From Phlebopus portentosus (lineage: Eukaryota; Basidiomycota; Agaricomycetes; Boletales; Boletinellaceae), in NCBI GenBank assembly GCA_037892935.1, contig JAYXKI010000005.1, forward strand, positions 868,001-932,000: DNA of 64,000 nt. The letters are read 5' to 3'. The position numbers were made by a program, and so were the translations under genes. Shown here piece after piece: positions 34,046 to 42,956 of this stretch. The first letter of the stretch is position 1. Each line of letters begins with the position of its first letter. The notes below the pieces were generated by a model that saw only the letters and a list, made by a program, of their open reading frames with translations, was not told where the DNA came from and searched no databases.

Positions 34046-35597
34046 ATGTCTGACCGTGGCCAGTGGGAATCTGATTTCGTCCAATACAGCCCGGGCGACG
34101 TCGTCGAGTTCCAAGGCATGTCCTTCAGTATTCACCCTTTTGACAGATTGTTGTGCTGATGATCGAATCTAGGCAAACGATACAAGAACATCCAAGGCCA
34201 TCGATCTCAACCTGACTGGCCGCCCAACGCAACTCCGGCTCTTTGGGAAGACATCGGAGACTCGTACAGTGGTGGTGCCGCCCAACCGCCTCGGTACGCA
34301 CCGCAATACCAGCAGCCACAGCAGCCGGAGCAGCGTCCTCCGCCTCCCGAGAAGTGGCAGAGTGCTCCTACAGGTAGTAATCCATTTCATATTGCAATCA
34401 TAGAGACATTGACGAATTGATACGTACATCTGCTCTATCGCTGATCATTCTTCGATTATGTGTTATTTCCATTGTTCTTTCACGTTCAGCTCCCAACTCC
34501 GGATATACCGCGGATAATGGAGTACAGGTCCAAGAGGAGGAGACCAAGAAGAAGTGGTATGATCTGGATGATAACAAGAAAGACGCATTGGTTCGTGATC
34601 TTTAACTCGTATCCTAATCCTTCTCTGCGTCGGACAATGAAGCTGATCACATCAATCATAAACTTTTTATTTGGTATCTATATTTTAATGATGATTCATG
34701 ATACCACCTTCGCGATTCTTCTAGCTCGCTGGTGGCCTCGCCCTCGGACTCGGTGCGCTCGCAGGCGGTGTCTATTATGCGCACGAGAAGCATAAGAAAG
34801 GCGGTGAAGAGGCCAAAGCCCAGGCTTGGGAGATCCAAAACTGGATGATCGCTGCCCGCCAGCGTACCGAGGAATACCTCCACAATGGTCCTCGCGCACC
34901 CACGACATGGGTCTATAGCGAGTTCCTCGATCGTCCTGAGATACGCAGTTCTTTGATCTTGGGTGGCGAGGAGGACGGTGAGACTTGGAATATCGCCACG
35001 GGCTCCTCATATCGTGAGTTATATCATCTCCGTTATTCGCCGCTGTATGCGTATAAAATTCTGATTTACTACTATATCAGGGTGGACTCCGTACGTGATC
35101 TCTATTATAATCACGGAATCCAGAGTACTAAATATACCCTTTAATCCATAGAGCCTGGTAAAGCCAGACCAGGAGTAGGCGCCTACTTCGGCTTCGGGCA
35201 CGAAGCCATCCACGTCAAGCAATACGAAGTCCTCGTCGGCGACCCACGCGCAGTGCGTTGGGTGCCCATGTCGGGCACGTTCTCCTTCGACAAGCTCGGG
35301 GCACGCGCCGTCGAAGGCGGGCGCGAAGATGACGGCACGCCGCTCGTCATCGCGCGCGCACGCGCAAAGGAACGGAGTGGGATTCTTGGAATTGGCGGAG
35401 GTGGACAGGAGGGTCTATTCCCTGGTAAAGCAAGCCCCAAGCTGAGCGGTGCGTATGTTACGGTAGGTGATAAGGAGGTTAAGGTCGAGGTGAGTTGTTC
35501 GTCGTATTCTCTTTTTCTCTTTCCTTCGTTAGATCAATTTATCGGATTGCTGACCCACTGATATACATAGGACTACGAAGTACTCTGCTATGCCTAA
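34046..35597 (+). CDS. CBM5/12 carbohydrate-binding and DM9 (DUF3421) repeat protein, 345 aa
   Basis: Exons 34046-34115, 34173-34373, 34490-34590, 34725-35013, 35081-35094, 35154-35489 and 35571-35597 (1038 nt). Residues about 6-51 are a type 3 chitin-binding-like module: YSPGDVVEFQGKRYKN then HRSQPDWPP and PALWEDIG. A Pro/Gln-rich linker follows, then the glycine zipper LAGGLALGLGALAGGVYYA next to a His/Lys patch. Two DM9 repeats form the C-terminal half; the first ends YEVLVG and the second YEVLCYA, each with the PGKA motif (GKARPG, FPGKASP). DM9 proteins bind mannose or act in innate recognition in animals; in fungi their role is unknown. There is no signal peptide, so the product may be cytosolic or membrane-associated. 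Intron 1 uses a GC donor. The 14-nt exon rests on phase. Confidence 0.85.
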
Positions 35598-36466
35598 ACC
35601 CTTCCTAGCAGATCGTTGTGCGAATCTAATCTCACATGAATAGCTTCTGACGCTAGGAAAAGTTCATTCAGACCCGAAGAACTTAGTGCTAAACTTAAAA
35701 TTCATGTCTTCGAACAAAAGGATGAGCTTGATGTACGAACTATATATTTGAATACAATGCGGATCTTTGTTGATTCTATATACATGTGTGGCTGCTGTTC
35801 GATGCCCGTATGGGGATTGGTCGTTCCTCACATGCAGTGAGTTTGATGAATTGACTTGATGGCTAGTCAACAAGTCAAGTAAAAAAATAAAATAAAATAA
35901 AATAAAAATAAAAATTAAATCGTTATTTATCACAAGCAGAATCAAGTTCTTATACGTTATACACTTTTTTTTTTTTTTTCATTCAAGAAAACGTTTCGTT
36001 CGCAGACAGAACCCCACCTCTACACGTGATAAAGTACAAATCAACGTCAAATGTGGACGTTATTCAAGCGATTCTCGTCGTATATCGGATATATATACAA
36101 ACAAAAAACTATTCGTAACTTCTATGTAAATATTTCCGTCGACTCGACGCGATCTGCTCCCGTATTGTATCTTCTACAAAGGTATATACACAAGAAAGAG
36201 ATAGCGAACCAAAGAAACTTGAATCATTGGATCGGAGTAAGAGGTATGAAGATATGGATATGCGATCGTATACGGCGTTCGTTCGGGCTTCTCGACAAAG
36301 GAGGAGCACCTGGCCGGTGACGGCGGATGGAGCGATATGCATGGTATATGTGCAAGAACGAGAGGAGGACGGGATTGTCGTTACGGCGTGAAGAGGAAAG
36401 TCCAGAACGGAGGAGGAAGAGCAGCAGGACTCCGGAAAAGTGAGAATATACGTAAATGCCTCGATG
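35598..36466. other. Convergent intergenic region with low-complexity AT tracts
   Basis: Between the convergent DM9 and oxysterol-binding genes. It contains an imperfect TAAAA repeat at 35881-35918 and a run of 15 T at 35965-35979. Both probably serve only as AT-rich 3' sequence. No gene is seen. Confidence 0.55.
35881..35918. repeat. Imperfect (TAAAA)n low-complexity tract
   Basis: A short microsatellite of AAAAT/TAAAA units on the plus strand, followed 46 bases later by a 15-T homopolymer. Likely length-variable between strains. Confidence 0.75.
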
Positions 36467-38685
36467 TTAGATCTCTCCATCCGTCAGCTTTTGCTCTTCT
36501 TCGAGCGCCTTTTGGCCCTCTGGAGTAAGGATCGGAATTCCAGAGTCGATTGTTTTCTCGAAGAAAGCTGGGATGTGCCTAGAGGAAAAAAAAAAGGGTC
36601 AGAATATCACCATGGTAAAAATTATTAAAAAAAGACAACTCAATACTCACTCCTCACCCTTCTTCTTCCTTTCAGCAGCCCTATCCCGCTGGCGCTGCTC
36701 GATCGAATGCTTATGCCGCGTCGCCTCGCTATACTCCTTCGCCAGCAAGTTCTTGGTCACGTTCTCCCACAGCTTCCGACTCTCGTACGCGTGCTGTTTG
36801 TGAAGCGGCTTCACCTGCTTTGGTATCACAAGCAACGTCGACATGTCGATAAGCGTGTTGGTATCTTCGCCGTCAGAGTTCGAACTGGCGTTTGATGTTG
36901 ATGGTGGTGAGGAAGCATAGGAGGAGTAGGACCCCTCGGCGCGTCGCCAGCGAATTCGACCTCGCCAGGACCCCTCGAAGTACGCCAGCGCGGCGCTCTT
37001 GGGGACGTGTTTGACTTTAGTCCATTCTTTGTGGCCCTCGTCGCCCTCTAAGTATTTATGCACGACTCCCTCTACTGCGAACTTCGCGTTCCCTAACCAA
37101 GACTATACGAAGTTGTGTAAGTTGTCAGTATACTGTGCAAAGGAAGTAAATAGGAGAAAAGAACACAAACCTCGTCCTTATACTCAAGGATAGCTCGTAA
37201 CCTCTCCCTCCCTTTACCCTCGCCAGCGATGCCAGAACAAGTAATAATAGTCGAATCACTGATCGTCGCATAGAAGGTCCCGCGCAGCATGCCATTCACC
37301 ATCGCACACGGGTGGGTAATATGGTACTGCTCACCCCTTCCAGGACCATTGCTCAGCCGCACGAAAATACCCTTATTCTGCGAACCAGGGGATATTCGCA
37401 CGCCCGCCCCGGAGACGCGTGCGCTGATTTGGTCGATGCCCATCATCGAGACGCCGCGCGCGGGACACGTGGCATAGTATGCACTGATAGGCGGGTGGTG
37501 CGATATTTGCTCGGTGAGAAACGCAACTCGGACGTGCTGTGCAGCATCCTCGCCTTCCTCGCCCGAATCGAATACCGAACCAGAAGCACCGCCAAGACTC
37601 AAATTTGACACGCCGGCAGCGAAGTTAGATTCTACCGCACCTACGCTACCCGTACTTGTATTATTCGCCACGGCAGTGATACCGTTCACTTTGGGGCTAG
37701 CGGTCACGGGCGAAGCAGGTCCCGAAGACTTGGGCAACGGCGTCACTCGTGCCGTCGCGAAATCAAATATCGAAGAAGCGCGCTTCTTGCTTGAGAAGCT
37801 AATCGAAGAGCGGAATGACGGGGTGCTCTCGTCCTTGGGTCCTCCCTTGCCGAAGACGGAGGAGGGATTTGCCGACGGCTGGGGAGAAGTAGTGTGCTGC
37901 CGGGGAGTGGGCGGAGAGGACGGGTAGTCAGGTGGATACTCCACCGGAAGCACGTCCCAGTGAGCGCGAAAATGCTCGCCAAGAACGGAGTTGTATGGCT
38001 TGACGATTTTGCCGCGCTGAAAGGGCAAAACGGAAGCCGTCTTAGTGTGAACTGACGAGAAGGTGTGGGAAAGGGACGTACGATGAACTTGAGATCCTTG
38101 GTGAACGTAAATCGAATGACGGCGAGCATACGCTCGAGAGGGTCTTCAGAGTCATTGATACTATGTGAAAGCAATACACATCGTCAACAAGGCCAGGTTC
38201 CTAGCAGGCTCAGCGAGACTCACGAAACAAAGAGGTCCGGTCGATCTAAGTACTGCCAATATTCCAAGTTGGGTATGGGTTCAAGGAGCGAAGCAGGCAA
38301 CGACAAGCGCCTATGAACACGCCACGTCCACACACATTAAAATTCGAGGAAAGGTCACAAGGCGCAGCACAGCAATAATGAACCAAAGTCAATAAATTGA
38401 TCAATCCACTGCGGATGACAGACGAGGAAGAGAGGAGACGTACATGGCAGCGAGGTCCTTGACACCGAGACAGCGTTTGAGGAGCTGCATGATCATCTTG
38501 AGCTTGCTACCCTCGCCAGTCTCGCCGGTGTCTGGCACGAGTGCTGCCACATCCTGGTCAGGCTCTACGGTATTCTCCTCATTAGCATCATCTTTCGTGT
38601 CGCCATTGGAGACCCTCAAGTTTGGGTCACCAGCTTGAGACGCCGCCGCCGTCGAAGTGCTCGTCTCTGTTGACTTCGGTGCCAT
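36467..38685 (-). CDS. Oxysterol-binding protein-related protein (ORP), 605 aa
   Basis: Six exons on the minus strand: 38444-38685, 38224-38310, 38082-38160, 37171-38016, 36651-37102 and 36467-36578 (1818 nt). The ORD starts near residue 70: MRLSLPASLLEPIPNLEYW, then RFTFTKDLKF and KPYNSVLGEHFRAHW. The family signature FLTEQISHHPPISAYY follows, preceded by an inserted Ser-rich loop of about 110 residues. The remainder includes HPCAMVNGML and a C-terminal Glu/Lys-rich helical end. ORPs exchange sterol for PI4P at membrane contact sites. There is no PH or ankyrin domain, so it resembles the short Kes1/Osh-type class. I chose the ATG at 38685 because the 130 bases before it are pyrimidine-rich leader; an in-frame ATG at 38814 would add 43 residues. 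Confidence 0.92.
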
Positions 38686-39516
38686 TGATGAAGGTAGAGT
38701 AGGTTGTGGAAGGGTAAGAAGAGAGGAAGAAGGAGAGCCAGGAGAAGCGCCAGGAGTAGCACAAGCGATGCTGTCTAAATTCGTCACGCTCTCGCACTCG
38801 GCTTCCGGATCCATCACACGTGCTTTGCACCCAACTATAATCTCACAAAAATGTCGCCGAATAAATAAACCAGTAATGCATTTACAGTTGAAAGTAGTCG
38901 AGTACATAACATGCATGACAACAATAGCGAAATAACAGTGACCAATAAATGAAAAAAATTAGAGTCCAGAGCAGGACAACTAGCACCACTTTTGAGAGGA
39001 GGGGGACAACAGCAAAATATAGTCCACTGGTGAGTACAATGCAGCAGTCGGATACGTACATTGTGTGACGAGAGGAAATAGGAGAGGAGAGGGTATCGTA
39101 GAGAGGAAGAGGTCAGACTAGGAGGGGAAGGTGTTAGAGAGAAGACTAGGAGGAGAGGAGCGTTGCCAGTGGTGATATGACGGCGATTTTTGCTGATATC
39201 GGGTTGTCGAGATGCTGGTAGGTGCTGGTTAGTTGTCGAAAAGCTGATAGCGAGGAGAAAAGCGAGGTCGATTGGTGAAATGTCGATCTTGTCGATGCTG
39301 ATCCCAATATCAAGTCGATATCAGTGCTGGTGTCGGAATGTCGTAAGCCTTTTGTCGTTTTCTTGTCGAGAGTCGAAGTTGAATCCATTTGTTAGTCGCT
39401 GAAGCCGAGTTAGACCAGAAACAGAAGAAAGCTCAGAGAATACGGTGAAGAGGATTAGGAAGTAAAAGAGATTAAAGCAGTTAGACTTGACCAGAAGTGT
39501 CGGTAGGCGAGATCAA
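38686..39516. other. Upstream region of the ORP gene with purine tract and GTCG repeats
   Basis: The stretch 39060-39165 is almost pure purine on the plus strand (CT-rich on the ORP coding strand), a usual fungal core-promoter feature. Further upstream, 39205-39376 carries eleven GTCG motifs, mostly TGTCGA or AGTCGA. No gene is seen. Confidence 0.5.
39205..39376. repeat. Cluster of eleven (T/A)GTCG(A/G/T) motifs
   Basis: TGTCGA or a close variant occurs near 39205, 39234, 39266, 39281, 39290, 39313, 39331, 39339, 39353, 39364 and 39371. This is far denser than in surrounding DNA. It may be a binding-site array or a decayed tandem repeat. Confidence 0.4.
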
Positions 39517-40226
39517 TTACGAGTCGAGCATTTGAATGGCACCGCATTCTTCGCAGAGACCCCACATCGATCGTTCGCCGGTTGGTCCAGAGCCGCACGC
39601 AACACGGAGTTTAGGTAGTTGCTTGCAACCCGACCTAAAAGGATTCAATACATGAAACGACATCCACCACGATGCATAAGACGGTCATGAGCAAGTTTCA
39701 AGGGAGGAACACTTGATCAGCAAGAGTTAGACCATATAAAGCGGTTCGCGCCTTTCGAGGCGTTCTTCCGTACCTGAGGTGAGGGAAGCCCAGCCCGGAG
39801 AAAGTACGGCCATTGACCGAGGTAGCATGAGAAGCGGGGTCGAGAGCTGGATAAAGATTAAAAACGGGGTAAGCAGCTGCAGTGAAGACCCATGAACTTC
39901 GCATGATGTCAGAGGCGAACGAAACGTACGCGTCGAAGGGGCTTCCGAAACGGAATAGCAGTCCGAGTCGGTTGATGCACTGGACGCAAGACGCGAATGG
40001 AAGCCAGCAGGCATGATGATATGCATGTCGTGCTCGTCGGACATTGGAATATCCAAATCCATATCGAAGGGCGGATCAGAGGACGGAAAGGGTACGAGTC
40101 TCATCTGCTTGGCGCATTGCTATAAACGCGACCGCGTCAACATGTGGGGTCTAATTGCCATATATGGCAAATATAACCTACAGAGTGAAGAAACGCGTCG
40201 TCTGCGAGCTTGCGCTTCATGCCCAT
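39517..40226 (-). CDS. Small conserved-looking protein with C-terminal Cys cluster, 141 aa, unrecognised
   Basis: Four exons on the minus strand: 40182-40226, 39930-40119, 39774-39846 and 39517-39634 (426 nt, all phases consistent). The N-terminus is MGMKRKLADD, then an acidic segment (DPPFDMDLDIPMSDEHDMH), a Ser/Thr-rich stretch with VSEAPST, and a compact C-terminus. The last 40 residues hold four Cys: SGCKQLPKLRVACGSG, then WGLCEECGAIQ. The spacing suggests one zinc site. I do not recognise the family. The well-formed introns and the biased composition make it a real gene. It diverges from the Apq12-like gene across 341 bases; a TATATAA reading toward it lies near 40369-40375. Confidence 0.75.
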
Positions 40227-40567
40227 GATGGAATAATAGTAGATACAGGTAGGGGATAGAGGATGAGTGTGACTAGAGGGGACTGTGTGAAGGGGAACGG
40301 GCAAAGTGCAGCGGGAAGACTACGACAAGGTTAGAAGACAAGCTGGGAAATGTAAGAACGCGTCCGTTATATAATGCGCGAGTCTATTTGTATATGTTTG
40401 TTCACATGCAGTCAGTTCCTTTACCTATATACGGCAGGCACATCAAACCTTGTTTAATTACGTGAGACAATTAATTTGTAACTTGAGTTCAGTCACGTCA
40501 CAGACTGTCACAAAAAACCGCCGCCAAGGTTGTCCAAGTGCGGCCTCAAACGTAACAACGCTCTGCG
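40227..40567. promoter_or_regulatory. Divergent promoter region, small Cys protein / Apq12-like
   Basis: A 341-base region. A TATATAA (on the minus strand) near 40369-40375 is placed about 145 bases before the minus-strand ATG. The plus-strand gene has no evident TATA box. Confidence 0.45.
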
Positions 40568-41362
40568 ATGGACAACGTCCGTCCGGACGATCTTCCAACT
40601 TTTCTCGATCCCCTCCTTGACTACCTTGCAGCCACGCTTCCGCCCTCAATATACAGCTTACTCTTCACAGCGCTTTCCTACGCTCTCATGGCCGTATCCG
40701 GTCTCTCCTCACTCGTCGCATCCATTCCGTCTCTGAAGCCATGGGAATGGGATGCACAAACAGTCATCCCGCCGCTCATCATGTTCCTCACCGCCTACTA
40801 CACGCTTCTCAGTCTGTATCGAACCACGAGCTTCATGGTCCGCGTCGTCTTCCGCGTCGTCAAATGGGGGCTCATCCTCGGCCTGCTCGGCGCGAGTGCC
40901 GGTTGGCTTGCTGGCGACCAGGATATCAATAACGATCAACTCGGGGGTGTGCTCGGCGCTTTTCGAGATGGTTTGCACGGACACGGTCATCGAGAAGGCG
41001 CCGGTGCAGTTGCGGGAGTGGGAGGAGCAGGGGCACGAGGCGGGGCGAGAACCCCACGCCAGCGTCCACGCATGTACGAGTCCTTCGCTGCACACGAGCA
41101 GTGGCGATACGACGAAGAGCAAGGCCGGCAAGCCGGCTCTGCATCCGACGCTCAGCGCTTCGTCGAATCCGTCGCCGGTCTCGCTGGTCGCACCGTCGGC
41201 GGGCTAGGTTATGATCTGCTGTCGAATGCGAAGAGCTTCTTCGATAGCATGGCAGACTCAGGCGCAACCGGGCCGGACGAACAAGGTTCAGCCTCAACGC
41301 GGAAGCAGGCCGAGCGTAAAGCCAGCAGGGCGTCCGTGAGACGAAAGACTGCTTCTCGATGA
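40568..41362 (+). CDS. Apq12-like nuclear envelope / NPC assembly membrane protein, 264 aa
   Basis: A single uninterrupted exon, which is exceptional in this window. Two or three hydrophobic stretches lie in the N-terminal half: YSLLFTALSYALMAVSGL, then VIPPLIMFLTAYYTLLSLY, then VKWGLILGLLGASAGWLAG. The arrangement, with SLYRTTSFMVRVVFRVVKWG between them, resembles fungal nuclear pore assembly and biogenesis (Apq12) proteins of the nuclear envelope/ER, which influence membrane fluidity and NPC formation. The C-terminal half is hydrophilic, with a Gly/Ala/His-rich segment and a basic end (RKASRASVRRKT). The Apq12 assignment rests on the hydrophobic core pattern and length and is moderate. It is convergent with MPC2. 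Confidence 0.7.
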   Translation: MDNVRPDDLPTFLDPLLDYLAATLPPSIYSLLFTALSYALMAVSGLSSLVASIPSLKPWEWDAQTVIPPLIMFLTAYYTLLSLYRTTSFMVRVVFRVVKWGLILGLLGASAGWLAGDQDINNDQLGGVLGAFRDGLHGHGHREGAGAVAGVGGAGARGGARTPRQRPRMYESFAAHEQWRYDEEQGRQAGSASDAQRFVESVAGLAGRTVGGLGYDLLSNAKSFFDSMADSGATGPDEQGSASTRKQAERKASRASVRRKTASR

Positions 41363-41825
41363 TAACGTCCCGTCCCAGTCTGGTCCCTCTTTCGGTCATC
41401 TCGTTTATTACCTTCTTCGCTCGCTCTCGGGATCTCCTCAGCCGCATTTGTATTTATACTCCGCATTACTCAGTAGCCAATACTATCAATCTATCTATCT
41501 ACCGCTTTCGTTTTCCCGCGTTCAAGTAGTGCCTTCGTAGTGACGACCCCAGTTTCTCAAATGCAATATGTATATATACATACACAGTATCATTGACTAC
41601 AACTCCAGATTTCAGATCTTTCCGGAAAGTTCGCGATATATATCATTCGATATCCCGTCAAGTCCCACTCTTCACGGCAAAGTGATGATTGATCAATGTA
41701 ATTACAATACTCAGACCCATCCAGACACATGTAACGTGTGCAACAGTGAAGCACCTTCTAAACACCGCAACGCCACCAATAACAACCCACGGGCCCCCCC
41801 CAGTCTAACTCCAGGGCATTTCAAA
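41363..41825. other. Convergent intergenic region Apq12-like / MPC2
   Basis: A 463-base 3'-3' spacer. Contains a run of C (near 41791-41800) and T-rich sequence suitable for 3' end formation. No gene is seen. Confidence 0.5.
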
Positions 41826-42646
41826 TCAACCTGATTTCGCTGGTGTCTCTGCCGGAGCAGGTAGAGCTGGCGCCGCGGCCCAATTAGGATTCTTTCGCCG
41901 GTAACTACGCGCAGAGCATCGCCATCGTCATCGGTCAGCGTCAAGGACATTCATACAATAGTCGAAGGGAATACTGCTTACTCCCAGACCCTGGCGAGCT
42001 GTCCGAGTCCAGTCGCACCCACAAAGAAGTTGACCTATCACAGAACATACAAGAAACTTGTGAGCAAAGGGTGTGTAAAGAACGGTCCGAAGATGGAGCG
42101 ACGCACTGCGGCCAAGCTGTAATTTATAGGTGTGATCACCAGCGAGTATCGGACCCAGATGAATCCAGTCGCAGCAAGAGCTACAATACAGCAACAGTCC
42201 GAATTCAGTTCATTTCCATCATGGCCAAACAGAGTATAGAAGGAAAGAAAGATAGCAAATTTAGACAGCACTTCTGAGTATTCGTCTCTTCAAGAAGAGC
42301 AGAAGGAACAGAAGATAGGATAAGTAGGATAACAAGGCTCATGTATACGCACCGACATTCTGCGATACACTAAGCTTCTCAGCAGGTCTCTGGAGGTCCT
42401 TCACCCCAGCTGCGACGAGACACCACTTCATCATCGGTGCCCAGAAGAACACGGTCTTCGGTCCTATTCGCAGTCCAAGTAGTAAAGCAGCCAATCGTCA
42501 GCACAGAACCACTCCCCACACAGAAAGAGTGAAAGGCGGAGAGTGACGGAGGACCGTGACTCTAAGCTAGAAGAGGACGCACCTGCGGGATGGTTCATGA
42601 AGGACTGGAACCTCGAAGAGGCTGCAGAAGCTGCTGGTCCAGACAT
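41826..42646 (-). CDS. MPC2: Mitochondrial pyruvate carrier subunit 2, 126 aa
   Basis: Five exons on the minus strand: 42583-42646, 42353-42463, 42107-42180, 41982-42034 and 41826-41904 (381 nt). After a short N-terminal helix with FQSFMNHPAGP comes KTVFFWAPMMKWCLVAAG, then RPAEKLSVSQN, ALAATGFIWVRYSLVITP, INYSLAAVNFFVGATG and QLARVWDYRRKN. This is the conserved MPC2-type core with three membrane helices. With MPC1 it forms the heterodimer that brings pyruvate into the mitochondrial matrix. The tail is Ala/Pro-rich. Length matches the family. The gene is tandem with the H3K9 methyltransferase, whose end is 310 bases upstream. Confidence 0.95.
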
Positions 42647-42956
42647 TTTGATTTCTTCAAATTTTAGAGTGTCAAGGAGAGAAGGTGTGATATGCAGTAG
42701 AGGACGTAGAGAACGTTGGGGTGACAATGGGGAGAGATATACTCGGCCCAGATTTCTTACTCTCGCTGATTTGACTAAGACCAGTATTTACGTAATTCCA
42801 TTTCCTCACACCGGTACTCGGATACGAAAACATTTTACAATAATTTACTACAGGCACAAGTAACACAGACCAAGGAATGCGAAGGAAAACAGGAAAGCAC
42901 AAAGACAGCAAGTCCCACTAACCCCGAGGGAGATGTTAAAGAAAATAATGAATGGA
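42647..42956. other. Short spacer between SUV39-type gene and MPC2
   Basis: A 310-base region that must contain both the 3' end of the upstream minus-strand gene and the MPC2 promoter. The long frame of the upstream gene's uncorrected reading extends into it to 42835, which I regard as an artefact of the frameshift. Confidence 0.5.

Noticed and set aside
35014..35153. Apparent frameshift in the CBM12-DM9 gene between SSYR and PGKA
   Set aside because: Using the second GT (donor GTGATC at 35095) and the acceptor ATAGAG at 35153 yields a 14-nt exon and an intact frame, so no error is needed.
42835..42956. C-terminal extension of the SET protein with a hydrophobic tail
   Set aside because: It arises only if the frame is not corrected at the GACG duplication. 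The alternative frame gives a true post-SET domain and stop.
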